Below, in pieces: positions 45,112 through 53,786 of a stretch of DNA of 64,000 nucleotides. The DNA comes from Fidelibacterota bacterium (GTDB lineage: Bacteria > Fidelibacterota > Marinisomatia > Marinisomatales > UBA1611). The notes beneath the pieces are model-generated. The model had not been told where the DNA came from. It made no database searches and worked only from the letters and a program-made list of their open reading frames with translations. A program made the position numbers and the translations under genes. The stretch spans positions 62,001 through 126,000 of the forward strand of contig JABHUQ010000084.1 of assembly GCA_018658715.1 (NCBI GenBank), in the 5' to 3' direction. Positions within the stretch are counted from its first letter, which is position 1, and each line of letters opens with the position of its first letter.

Positions 45112-46395
45112 TTGAACAACATAATAAGAGCCACTTTTGTTTGGATCATAGTGGCTTCCACAAATGTATTTCCTCAACTAGGAGATATTGGGGATTCATT
45201 TGATTCTTTTTCTAGACCAACAGTTAGAGATAGTATAAATTATTATATATATGAAGGTGAATCTCCACTATTTTATATTCCAATGGAGGGTGGAGCATTA
45301 GACTTAATTGGACAAAGTGTCGAATCCATTTCCTTCTCTATTTATAATGATGGTAAAAAAATAGCATTAAAAGAAGGAATGATTTTTGAAGGACAGAATG
45401 AAAATCAAATCATTTCAACATTTCTTTTCTCTTTAGATGGTGATGAAAAAAAAATTCATTATAAAATTATTTCTTATAATTCAATCGATATAGAAAATAT
45501 TATATTATTTAAAAAAGATTCTGAGAATATAAATCATTTAGCGCGCCCTATGATTCCACAAAGTGGAACTGTTCCGAAACCTGTGGTGATTTCACGAGAA
45601 GATTGGGGTGCTGATCCACCAGATGGACAATATAGTAATCATCCATATTACGATAAATTAACACTGCACCATGCGGCATGCTGTAGTGCAGAAAATATTG
45701 AAGAAGGGTTAGAACAAGTAAAGTGGATTCAATATTTTCATCAAAATGGTAGAGGCTGGATGGATATTGGATATCATTTCTTAGTTGATCGTGCTGGTAA
45801 TATATATCAGGGACGCCCAGAAACAGTGCTAGGTGCTCATGTGGGTGGAGCGAATACTGGGAATATTGGTGTTTGCTTGTTGGGCTGTTACCATCCACCC
45901 GAAGATAATTGTTACCAAACAATGACAGATGAAAGTCGAGATGCACTTGTAAAATTATATGGATGGATATCTGACACATATGGACAAGATCCTGGTGCGT
46001 TATTAGGGCATCGAGATTATTTTGGAACAACGGCATGTCCAGGAAATAATGTTTGGAATGAAATAATGATAATGCGATTTGAAATAAATGACTATATTGA
46101 ATCTACATTAGGTCCGTCCATCTCCTTTCAGGGTTCTCCCTATCCAAATCCATTCTCAGATCTTGTTTCGTTACGATTTCATACCACCGAAAATTCCAAC
46201 ATTCAAGTTGATATTTTTGATCTATTGGGAAGAAATATTTCATCCATTTCTGGATATGGATCTGATGAAGTGATTGTTCAATGGAATGGGAAAAACAATA
46301 AAGGAAAACTATTAAGCTCGGGTATTTATTTGGCAAAACCCGTTGGAGTTGAAACTAAAAACCCATTAAAACTGATCTATCTTAGGGGTGAATAA
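45112..46395 (+). CDS. Secreted PGRP-type N-acetylmuramoyl-L-alanine amidase with sorting domain
   Basis: 427 residues starting at a TTG (45112); no better ATG precedes the signal peptide (RATFVWIIVASTNVFPQ). The amidase_2/PGRP domain (about 155-330) has SREDWGA, zinc ligands in LTLHHAACC (H186/H187) and GHRDYFGTTACPG (H300, C309), and the catalytic Tyr in GYHFLVD (Y221). It would split MurNAc from the peptide in intact wall. The C-terminal sorting domain (SPYPNPFSDLVSLRF ... SGIYLAK) is slightly diverged. Last gene of the receptor operon; its end overlaps the convergent NamZ gene by 14 bp. Confidence 0.92.
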   Translation: MNNIIRATFVWIIVASTNVFPQLGDIGDSFDSFSRPTVRDSINYYIYEGESPLFYIPMEGGALDLIGQSVESISFSIYNDGKKIALKEGMIFEGQNENQIISTFLFSLDGDEKKIHYKIISYNSIDIENIILFKKDSENINHLARPMIPQSGTVPKPVVISREDWGADPPDGQYSNHPYYDKLTLHHAACCSAENIEEGLEQVKWIQYFHQNGRGWMDIGYHFLVDRAGNIYQGRPETVLGAHVGGANTGNIGVCLLGCYHPPEDNCYQTMTDESRDALVKLYGWISDTYGQDPGALLGHRDYFGTTACPGNNVWNEIMIMRFEINDYIESTLGPSISFQGSPYPNPFSDLVSLRFHTTENSNIQVDIFDLLGRNISSISGYGSDEVIVQWNGKNNKGKLLSSGIYLAKPVGVETKNPLKLIYLRGE

Positions 46396-47617
46396 GTTCT
46401 AAAGGGTTCTGCCCATTTTTGAGTGATTTAAGAAGCAGATCACTTCCCCACAGCCGATTTAAATGTTTTTCTTTATAAGACATATTATCTGGATATAATT
46501 GGTTCAATATATTCAGGAGATGAACACCCACCAATACACTCTTATACTTATTTCGATCAATAACTTGTATTTCAATCCCTTGACAAACTTGATTTTCAAA
46601 TTTGGGTTTCCATGCCATACCTTCAATTGTTTTTGGTGTAAATGAATGGGGAATAAACACAACACCAGGCAGATTTAGATTATTCAACATTTGAGATAAA
46701 TTATGGCCATTTATCCATGGTGCACCAAACCATTTAAATGGATGTTGTGTTCCACGTCCTTCGCTAACATTTGTTCCTTCCAACAAACACATTCCCGGAT
46801 AAATGATGGCTGTTTCTAAATCGGGAATATTTGGAGATGGTTTTACCCAAGGTAAATCAGTTTCATCAAACCATAAGGAATTATTGTATCCATCCATTTC
46901 TATGATACGAATATCAGGTATATGTGTTATCCATTTTTCTTCAATTATTTTTTCCCCAAGTGATCCAACCGTACCGCCATATTGAATGTGAATAGGATAA
47001 TATCCAACAAAAGTTTGGAAATCCATATCAAGTATAGGACCTTCTATGCGATCACCACGAATTGGGTTAGGACGATCTAAAATCCATACAGGTATATTTA
47101 ATTTTCCAGCAGATTCCATGACCAACCCAAGCGTTGTTATGTAAGTATAAAATCGAGCACCAATATCTTGAATATCATAAAGAATTAAATCAACACCTTC
47201 AAGCATACTTTCAGTCGGTTTTCGATTTTTCCCATAAAGACTTATAACTGTAGGAAGTTTTATTTCTTTTCCTTCATAGTTTACTTTTTCACCAGCAGCA
47301 GCTTCACCAAATAATCCATGTTCGGGAGAGAAAATTACTTTAAGGTCAACATCATCCAATGCCATAATTCGTTTATAATTTGGAACACCCATTTTATCAA
47401 TACCAGTATGATTTGTAACAAGGGCAATTGATTTACCTGTAAGGGAATCAGTATGTTTTTTTAGCAATACATCTAAACCCGTTTTGACATTTGTGATATG
47501 GGTAGGTGGTGTTTGTTTATTTTTATAATAATTGGCCTGTTCCTGATGAATTGAAGGAGATGTGCTTTGACATGATAGTGAAGAAACGAGTAGAATGGAT
47601 AATGAAATAGACTTCAT
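46382..47617 (-). CDS. namZ: DUF1343 exo-beta-N-acetylmuramidase (NamZ, GH171), lipoprotein
   Basis: NamZ removes MurNAc from the non-reducing end of peptidoglycan glycan chains. About 411 residues from the ATG at 47617, which gives a lipoprotein signal (MKSISLSILLVSSLSC) and an ATGA overlap with the Kdo transferase gene; a longer frame from 47653 is less likely. Family landmarks: LVTNHTGID, FSPEHGLFGEAAAGE, SLYGKNRKP, DIQDIGARFYTYI and WILDRPNPIRGD. It is the last gene of the lysA/sialic acid/LPS run, not part of the operons to its left, though it lies next to the PGRP amidase. Confidence 0.92.
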   Translation of the reverse strand: MKSISLSILLVSSLSCQSTSPSIHQEQANYYKNKQTPPTHITNVKTGLDVLLKKHTDSLTGKSIALVTNHTGIDKMGVPNYKRIMALDDVDLKVIFSPEHGLFGEAAAGEKVNYEGKEIKLPTVISLYGKNRKPTESMLEGVDLILYDIQDIGARFYTYITTLGLVMESAGKLNIPVWILDRPNPIRGDRIEGPILDMDFQTFVGYYPIHIQYGGTVGSLGEKIIEEKWITHIPDIRIIEMDGYNNSLWFDETDLPWVKPSPNIPDLETAIIYPGMCLLEGTNVSEGRGTQHPFKWFGAPWINGHNLSQMLNNLNLPGVVFIPHSFTPKTIEGMAWKPKFENQVCQGIEIQVIDRNKYKSVLVGVHLLNILNQLYPDNMSYKEKHLNRLWGSDLLLKSLKNGQNPLELIHP

Positions 47618-48882
47618 TTTGAAAAAATAATATTTAATAGTGATTGGGAGCATAATTTATGTTGGGTTACAAATTGTTCAGTTTTTTCTTGGATTGATTT
47701 TAATAAGTCTGGTTGATCTAATAGTGGATAAAAGTTTGCTAATTCATTAGCATTATTCACAATGGTACTTAAACCTAATTTCGCCATGGAAACTGCTTCA
47801 TCCAGATTATGAATATTTGGCCCATAAGCAATCGCACAGCTGTAAACTGCTGGTTCTATGACAGAATGAACACCTCTGCCAAAACCGGCCCCTACATAAG
47901 CAAGATCTGCGTGGGCGTATAAGTCCGCAAGCATTCCAACTTTATCTACTATCATACATGAGAATTCCTGATTGCTGCCATAATCAGAGTAACGAATAGA
48001 TGATATATTGATAGAACTAAATGTATTTTCGAATGCCATTAATGTTTCTTCATTCACTTCATGGGGGACAATAATGAGTTGATGGGTTTTATCTAATAAA
48101 GATGAATTCCCGTTTGGGTAGTGGATTTGAATTGAGTCGCTAACAATTTGCAAATCGATATCATCTAAACTACCAAATAGAATTGTATTATTTTCAGAGT
48201 CAGAAAGTTTTAAAGAGTCTTTATTTTGATCTTTCCTATCAATTATACTATCAAATCGAGTATCGCCAATCACTAAAATCTTTTCATCTTTCGTAATTGA
48301 TTTAAGATTTGATAGTAGTCGTTCAGATCCAGTTGTAATATATTCAAAGTGTGAAAATAAATACTGGCTTAAGGATATAACCCAAGGTTTAACCCATAAA
48401 GAATTTTCATGAATATTTGCATTTATAAAAAATAGTTTAATATTATTACTTTGAGTCAATCGTATCATATGAGGCCAAAGATCGTGACGGGTAATAACCA
48501 TATATTGTGGTTTCAATATTTTGTAAAAATGGTTAACAGACCAAGGTAGATCAAATGGGAAATAACAAACAGCGTCTGCTAGGGGGTTGTCTTTTTCTTT
48601 CGAATAAATGGTAGGAGAGGTAAAAGATTGAATACAAAAGTATTTTGAATGATCAATTCTCTGTAGCAGTGGTTTAATTTGTTCAAACTCACCAGCGGAA
48701 GCACCATGAAACAAGATAATAGACCTTCCATTAGATTCATTTTGGATTTTAATAAGTACATTTTCAACAGATTGCTTTTGGTCGAGTAAGTGTTCAGCAA
48801 TTTTAGGATTGAACAATTTGGCAATATGTAGGAATAACCAAAAAATGGGAGATAGGAGTGTATAAATAAAGTAAATCAACAA
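47614..48882 (-). CDS. waaA: 3-deoxy-D-manno-octulosonic acid (Kdo) transferase
   Basis: GT30 enzyme that adds Kdo to lipid A precursor at the cytoplasmic face of the inner membrane. 422 residues. N-terminal membrane anchor (MLIYFIYTLLSPIFWLFLHI), the catalytic-Glu motif FHGASAGEFEQIKPLL (E65), the acceptor-side motif TRHDLWPH (usually ETELWPN), and donor-side VGAGFGRGVHSVIEPA. The acceptor motif is unusual but the rest is canonical. It follows the KdsC-like gene by 12 nt. Confidence 0.9.
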   Translation of the reverse strand: MLIYFIYTLLSPIFWLFLHIAKLFNPKIAEHLLDQKQSVENVLIKIQNESNGRSIILFHGASAGEFEQIKPLLQRIDHSKYFCIQSFTSPTIYSKEKDNPLADAVCYFPFDLPWSVNHFYKILKPQYMVITRHDLWPHMIRLTQSNNIKLFFINANIHENSLWVKPWVISLSQYLFSHFEYITTGSERLLSNLKSITKDEKILVIGDTRFDSIIDRKDQNKDSLKLSDSENNTILFGSLDDIDLQIVSDSIQIHYPNGNSSLLDKTHQLIIVPHEVNEETLMAFENTFSSINISSIRYSDYGSNQEFSCMIVDKVGMLADLYAHADLAYVGAGFGRGVHSVIEPAVYSCAIAYGPNIHNLDEAVSMAKLGLSTIVNNANELANFYPLLDQPDLLKSIQEKTEQFVTQHKLCSQSLLNIIFSK

Positions 48883-48894
48883 GGTTAAAGTCCC

Positions 48895-49386
48895 TTATCG
48901 ATTTTCTAAAAGCCAATCCACAAAATCTCTGAAAGCGCCTTGTCCACCAAATCTTTGTGTCACATAATCTGGTGTGAATTGATTTAGGATCGGGCTGTTC
49001 CCAGACAGAGCTGTAACTCCAACGGATTTTAAACATTCAAGATCGTTAATATCATCGCCGATATAGGCAATTTCATCTAAGGAAATATTCTCTTTATCGC
49101 AGATTTCATTCAGTCGCGAAATTTTATTTTGTTCATCTTGATAAAGGTAAGGGATATGTAATTTATTTGCACGTTGACGAACCATTGGAGAATTTTCACC
49201 CGTTAATATGGCAACCGGAATCCCAAGATCTCTCAGGATTTGGACAGCCATTCCATCATAGGTTGAAAAAACTTTCATCACATCACCCTCTAGGGAATAA
49301 TACATAGTTCCATCTGTCCAAACACCATCAATGTCTGTGGCAACAAGTTTAATATTATTGATTTTATTTTTTAATTCAGAATCCAT
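48895..49386 (-). CDS. KdsC-like HAD phosphatase
   Basis: 163 residues from the ATG at 49386, 1 nt after the NeuB stop; the open frame extends upstream into neuB but is not needed. HAD motif I is D18-x-D20 (VATDIDGVWTDG) and motif IV is IGDDINDLE. The KdsC family removes the phosphate from Kdo-8-phosphate, and close relatives act on KDN-9-phosphate or Neu5Ac-9-phosphate. Sitting between neuB and the Kdo transferase, either substrate is plausible; the tight coupling to neuB favours a nonulosonate-9-phosphate. Confidence 0.87.
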   Translation of the reverse strand: MDSELKNKINNIKLVATDIDGVWTDGTMYYSLEGDVMKVFSTYDGMAVQILRDLGIPVAILTGENSPMVRQRANKLHIPYLYQDEQNKISRLNEICDKENISLDEIAYIGDDINDLECLKSVGVTALSGNSPILNQFTPDYVTQRFGGQGAFRDFVDWLLENR

Positions 49387-49387
49387 G

Positions 49388-50434
49388 TTAGTATAAATCG
49401 GTTTCTTGAATGACGACATCAATAGAAATATTGTTTTTAGCCGTTTTTCCAACTATTTCATCCATTTGGGTTGGAGAAATTCCTGTCCCAGGTCCTTTTG
49501 TTGTAAGCATTTCTCTTGATATAATTGTACCAGATGGGATGGATTGTGTAGAAACGATACTTTTTGCTAATTTTTTAAAAACAGGCTCTTCTGATGATTG
49601 GATATTTTTTTCAGGGAAACCCATTGCTGATTCAACGTGTCGAATGTCACGAACCATTTTTGCAAATCCTTGAGGTTCTAAAGAAGCAGCATGATCACCT
49701 CCTTTCATGGTTCTATCAAGGGTGAAATGGCGTTCAATTATTTTAGCACCTAATGCTACAGCAACAGCAGGAATGGCTATACCCAATTCATGCCCGGAAT
49801 ATCCAATAACAGCATGGGGAAATGCGTCTTGAAAAGTAGATAATACATTTAAATGGATTTCTTCAAAATCCGTTGGATAAGTAGATGTACATTGAAGGAC
49901 AGCCAATGGTGCTTGATGCTGTTTCACTGTTTCAACGGCTTGGTATACTTGATCCATATTCGCCATACCTGTTGAAAGAAACATGGGTTTACTCAATCGT
50001 GCTGTATGATCTAAAAGGGGTATATTTGTTAAATCTGCAGAAGCCATTTTGAAAAAGAATACACCGAGATTATTTAAAAAATCAATACTTTCTTCATCCC
50101 AACCAGAAGCACAAAAATCAACACCAGCATTTTGAGCATGAGTAAATAACTCAGCATAATTTTCTTCAGATAATTCTAACGCTTTTTTATGTTCACCATA
50201 CGTGGCACCGAAACTATTCCGGTTATCGTAAGGCATATCTAATCCTTCTTTTGTTAAAATTCGGCTGATGCTTCTTTTTTGGAATTTAACCGCATCTGCA
50301 CCAGACTCTTTTGCAGCCTCGATTAATTTTTTTGCAAGAGTTACATCACCTTGGTGGTTTATCCCAATTTCAGCAATAATATAAGTCGGGTGCCCGGGTC
50401 CAATAGTGCGTTGATTAAATGTAATGTGTGCCAT
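49388..50434 (-). CDS. neuB: Nonulosonic acid synthase (NeuB family)
   Basis: Condenses phosphoenolpyruvate with a hexose or hexosamine (or its 6-phosphate) to make a sialic-acid-like nine-carbon sugar. 348 residues: NeuB barrel (YIIAEIGINHQGDVTLAKKLIEAAKESGADAVKFQ; FLSTGMAN; GYSGHELGIAIP; ERHFTLDRTMKGGDH) and a C-terminal SAF/antifreeze-like domain (SIVSTQSIPSGTIISREMLTTKGPGTGISP). Operon order NeuA-NeuB-HAD phosphatase. No epimerase (NeuC) is near, which leaves the acceptor sugar open. Confidence 0.93.
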   Translation of the reverse strand: MAHITFNQRTIGPGHPTYIIAEIGINHQGDVTLAKKLIEAAKESGADAVKFQKRSISRILTKEGLDMPYDNRNSFGATYGEHKKALELSEENYAELFTHAQNAGVDFCASGWDEESIDFLNNLGVFFFKMASADLTNIPLLDHTARLSKPMFLSTGMANMDQVYQAVETVKQHQAPLAVLQCTSTYPTDFEEIHLNVLSTFQDAFPHAVIGYSGHELGIAIPAVAVALGAKIIERHFTLDRTMKGGDHAASLEPQGFAKMVRDIRHVESAMGFPEKNIQSSEEPVFKKLAKSIVSTQSIPSGTIISREMLTTKGPGTGISPTQMDEIVGKTAKNNISIDVVIQETDLY

Positions 50435-50488
50435 ATTGATTATTTATTTACCTATAAAATTAGAGTCATTCTCTGAGAATATCTTGTT

Positions 50489-51166
50489 TTATTCCTCACG
50501 ATTATTAGAAGCTAAAGATTCCAAATGATTGAAATCATCCATGGAATCAATTTGATATCCATACTTTTCTGCAAAAATTATATATCCTATTCTTCCCCCA
50601 AGACGATTCCCCGTTTTTTCAAAGTGCTTACGTGTAAAAATATATAAAGATCCATTTTCGTCATAAGGGATATCTGATGGTCGAAAATCTTGCCTTCTAG
50701 GTCGATTCTTGAAATCATATTTAGGTAATGCAATATTTCCATCCACTTCCCAGAAGAACTGATGAGTAGGTGTTAAACTCAGTAGTGAATCAAATTCACC
50801 TTGAATAAATGTATTGATTGCATCCGCTAACGATCCTGCCGGGCGTAATGGGCTTGTAGCTTGTAATAAAATGATAATATCTGGTTTATCATCAATGACA
50901 TTGAGAAAATGGTGGATGGCACTTTCGGTTGTAGCTGTATCCGTACTAATATTATTTGGTCTGTTTATTACTTGTGCTCCAGAAGAAGAAGATATTTCAG
51001 CAATTTCTTTATCATTTGTTGATACATAAATGCCATCTACTAAATCACACGTTTTTGCATATTCAATAGAATAATTGATAAGGGGAAACCCTAAAAATGG
51101 CAGAACATTTTTTCTTGGGATGCCTTTGCTCCCTCCACGGGCTGGTATGAATGTGACTATTTTCAT
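50489..51166 (-). CDS. neuA: CMP-nonulosonate cytidylyltransferase (NeuA family)
   Basis: Activates the nine-carbon sugar with CTP for transfer to surface glycans. 225 residues. The nucleotide-binding motif IPARGGSKGIPRKNV is at residues 7-21, and LLQATSPLRPAG near 100 and SLLSLTPTHQFFW are family-typical. KdsB and PseF share the fold, but ARGGSKGIPRKN is the NeuA/NeuA-like version. The gap to neuB is 54 nt. Confidence 0.91.
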   Translation of the reverse strand: MKIVTFIPARGGSKGIPRKNVLPFLGFPLINYSIEYAKTCDLVDGIYVSTNDKEIAEISSSSGAQVINRPNNISTDTATTESAIHHFLNVIDDKPDIIILLQATSPLRPAGSLADAINTFIQGEFDSLLSLTPTHQFFWEVDGNIALPKYDFKNRPRRQDFRPSDIPYDENGSLYIFTRKHFEKTGNRLGGRIGYIIFAEKYGYQIDSMDDFNHLESLASNNREE

Positions 51167-51208
51167 TTTATGATGGCTACAAAGGTAAAAATAAATAACA
51201 TCTTTTTG

Positions 51209-52132
51209 TCATATAAATCTTTTTTTCAAAACAAACTTTGGATTTTTATAAATATTGATTAATTCTTGAATATTCAATTGATTATTTAAATTAGATCTGA
51301 CCCACTCTGAACCTTGAATATTGGGTTTAGTTACACCAAGATATCGATTTAGTTTTTTACTTACATCATTGGAATCCTTAAGGACATGTTCACAATAAGG
51401 GAACTTATTAGTCCAAAATACATATCGACCGTAACTCAGTGATTCTAATACCATCTGAGCCATACCATCATGATCAGTCAATCTAATTAAAACTGTAGCT
51501 TCTCTATATAAATCTTCCATATTTCTAGATGGATCAAACGGGAGAATTGTTACATTAGGATAATTATACAATTCATTCTTATAGTCGGTAATAATGATAA
51601 ATTTTACATCTCTATTTGTTTCTATAATACGAAGAATTTCATCCAACCCATAAAATTTAGGGTTTACTTTTGGTATGTAGGATAAAACAGTAAACTCATC
51701 TGGTAATGGAATATTTAAGTGAGGAGTCTCCTGATACTGAAGGTGGAAAAAAGTTGATTTTATTAATGGGCGTAATTCTCTTTTGAGCTGAGGTGAACCA
51801 GAAAAAATTCTATTAGAAAGGTGAAGAGACAATTTCCAATTCATTCTATCAAAGAATTTTTGTCTTTTAAACTGCAACACATCACTTCCGACAAAATGAA
51901 CAAAAATATGTTTATTCATTAAATATCTTAAAATAAGAGGAAAGATAAATTTTCGCATGCCTCTTCCACAAATAAAATGTAAAACATCATATTCCTTACT
52001 TAGTAGAATTGTGGGAATAATTTTTCTTCCCCAATCTTCGTAGAAGACAACTTCAACATCATGATGTCGTTCTATAAGTTTAGATGCTATTTTTTCACAA
52101 AAATATTGGTGCCCAACAAGAAGAATTTTCAT
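51209..52132 (-). CDS. GT-B glycosyltransferase (family 4-like)
   Basis: 307 residues. Rossmann-type N-terminus (MKILLVGHQYFCEKIASKLIERHHDVEVVF), then HFVGSDVLQFKR, and a donor-binding half with EDLYREATVLIRLTDHDGMAQMVLESLSYGRYVFWTN, where the Glu in MVLESL corresponds to the conserved E of retaining GT4-type enzymes. The start overlaps the stop of the next upstream gene by 1 nt (TAATG). It probably builds a surface polysaccharide or LPS outer core containing the NeuB-derived sugar. Sugar and linkage unknown. Confidence 0.83.
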   Translation of the reverse strand: MKILLVGHQYFCEKIASKLIERHHDVEVVFYEDWGRKIIPTILLSKEYDVLHFICGRGMRKFIFPLILRYLMNKHIFVHFVGSDVLQFKRQKFFDRMNWKLSLHLSNRIFSGSPQLKRELRPLIKSTFFHLQYQETPHLNIPLPDEFTVLSYIPKVNPKFYGLDEILRIIETNRDVKFIIITDYKNELYNYPNVTILPFDPSRNMEDLYREATVLIRLTDHDGMAQMVLESLSYGRYVFWTNKFPYCEHVLKDSNDVSKKLNRYLGVTKPNIQGSEWVRSNLNNQLNIQELINIYKNPKFVLKKRFI

Positions 52133-52941
52133 TATTTTTTCAATATAAGATATATTTTTTTAATCAATGATAAATCTTTAACCATTTGTTCTCGCAAACG
52201 AGTATAAGTTGTAAAGGTAGACCCCATTTCATTCTGAAGATTAAGATCGATCGATTCGGTTAAATAATTAGCCGTTTGTTTTTGTTTACGGCGAAAGCCC
52301 TTTGATTTTCGTCTCCAGATATTATCAATATGTTGAATGGCAATTGATGATTGAATCACTTTTGGTTCTACTTCTTCTACGTTAGTACAGTCAACTTTTT
52401 CCCAATCTATTTTTTCTGCAAGGGATGAATCAATGGCACGCCACAATCCAGGATTATAGCCATTATATTGATCAAAAATCGATCGTTTCATGATTAAAAA
52501 TGATCCTGCTTTGAAAAAATCCATATCTCGGTTTTGAGTCCATAATTTTGAATGTCTAAATATGATATCATGGTAAATAAATTGATATTGGCCAAACACA
52601 TCTCCACCTTGTTTGGAAAGCGCTTTTTCGAAACCAGAAATTTTATATGGAGATTGGAAATCATCACTTCCAATGATTCCATAATAATCTCCAGTTGATT
52701 TTCGCACAAGATAATTTAATTTATCCGATAAGGCAATGCGCTCCATTTTTTCATAATGAATCGTGAGTTTCGGATTGGTATTTTCAATATTATGAACAAT
52801 TGCTTCTGTTTGATCTATCCCATCATCTCCTATAAATAATTCTACTTCAGATTCATGTGGTGCCTGGTGGATGATAGATTGAATCGCTAATTCAATGATA
52901 AAATCCCGATTGTAGGTTGGCATAATGAGAGAAATTCGCAT
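52132..52941 (-). CDS. Family 2 glycosyltransferase
   Basis: 269 residues. GT-A fold start MRISLIMPTYNRDFIIELAIQSIIHQ, then FIGDDGIDQTE and the DxD-like GIIGSDDFQSPYKI. It is coupled to the flanking glycosyltransferase genes (1-bp overlap, and 4-nt gap to the gene at 52946). Presumably transfers a sugar in the same surface glycan. Donor and acceptor unknown. Confidence 0.87.
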   Translation of the reverse strand: MRISLIMPTYNRDFIIELAIQSIIHQAPHESEVELFIGDDGIDQTEAIVHNIENTNPKLTIHYEKMERIALSDKLNYLVRKSTGDYYGIIGSDDFQSPYKISGFEKALSKQGGDVFGQYQFIYHDIIFRHSKLWTQNRDMDFFKAGSFLIMKRSIFDQYNGYNPGLWRAIDSSLAEKIDWEKVDCTNVEEVEPKVIQSSIAIQHIDNIWRRKSKGFRRKQKQTANYLTESIDLNLQNEMGSTFTTYTRLREQMVKDLSLIKKIYLILKK

Positions 52942-52945
52942 AACC

Positions 52946-53782
52946 TTAGGTTAAATCCTTAATCCAATTAGTTTTATCTCTGGAAGGGTTGTGGCGAACA
53001 CTTCTGTAGTTTGGGCAATTATATTCTTTTCTAAATGCAATTTTTGCTCTCCGATTTCTAAAAAATGTGGGAATAAAAGGGCGCCAGCGTTTACTTAGGC
53101 TATCTACCGTTTGAATTTGACTCGTATAACACGCTTTTAATTCGGTGTTTTTTGAAAAAATGTCATATAGTTTCAAAAATAAATCTGAATCTACACCGCA
53201 GGATATATCTTCCGTCCATTCTCCAAATCCACCAATTTTCCCTATAATGGATTTTTTTACACCAATAGTTGTGCCTTGTACACGATGACTCTGATATGGA
53301 CGAAATCGACCATTCCCATCTTTTATCTGGCCTAGTATTAAACTGTATTCTTCAGATAATTGAATAATATGCTTTATAGTTTCTTCAGAAATAAAATAAT
53401 TATCATCGTCTAAAAAGAATAACAAATCACTCTTGGCTAAGGAAGTAGCAGCATTTAAGACACGTGCTTTAGACATACATGGTTTATCTTTTGGTAAATA
53501 AAGCCAATGTCTGATTTCCGGGAAATTATAATCTTCTTTCTTCAGCCAACTTTTTAATTCATTATCTTTCAAGTGATGAATTGTTCGCCCATTATGATCA
53601 ATAGTATTAGTAGAAAAAGTTGAAAAATCATCTTCATATTTGGACCCATCATCTGCTATAATTATTTCAACTTCATATTCTTCTTTTTGAGCATGGATGG
53701 TATCTAATGTACGCACAAATGATTGACGACATTCACCCTTTGATCCCGGATCGTAATGTGCGATAATAAAAGTTATGTGCAT
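52946..53782 (-). CDS. Family 2 glycosyltransferase
   Basis: 278 residues. N-terminus MHITFIIAHYDPGSKGECRQSFVRTLDTI, nucleotide-binding IIIADDGS, and the metal-binding LLFFLDDDNYF near 120. The C-terminal part (FGEWTEDISCGVDSDLFLKLYDIF) is typical of GT2 acceptor domains. It lies 4 nt after the GH18 gene and 4 nt before the next glycosyltransferase. Confidence 0.86.
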   Translation of the reverse strand: MHITFIIAHYDPGSKGECRQSFVRTLDTIHAQKEEYEVEIIIADDGSKYEDDFSTFSTNTIDHNGRTIHHLKDNELKSWLKKEDYNFPEIRHWLYLPKDKPCMSKARVLNAATSLAKSDLLFFLDDDNYFISEETIKHIIQLSEEYSLILGQIKDGNGRFRPYQSHRVQGTTIGVKKSIIGKIGGFGEWTEDISCGVDSDLFLKLYDIFSKNTELKACYTSQIQTVDSLSKRWRPFIPTFFRNRRAKIAFRKEYNCPNYRSVRHNPSRDKTNWIKDLT

Positions 53783-53786
53783 AAAA

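Noticed and set aside
45548-46036. 162-codon minus-strand frame
   Set aside because: Antisense to the PGRP amidase catalytic domain; His/Gln-rich composition typical of a shadow of a real gene.
47618-47653. Longer N-terminus for NamZ
   Set aside because: The extension would put 12 residues before a normal lipoprotein signal; the ATG at 47617 overlaps the previous stop as ATGA and gives a standard signal.
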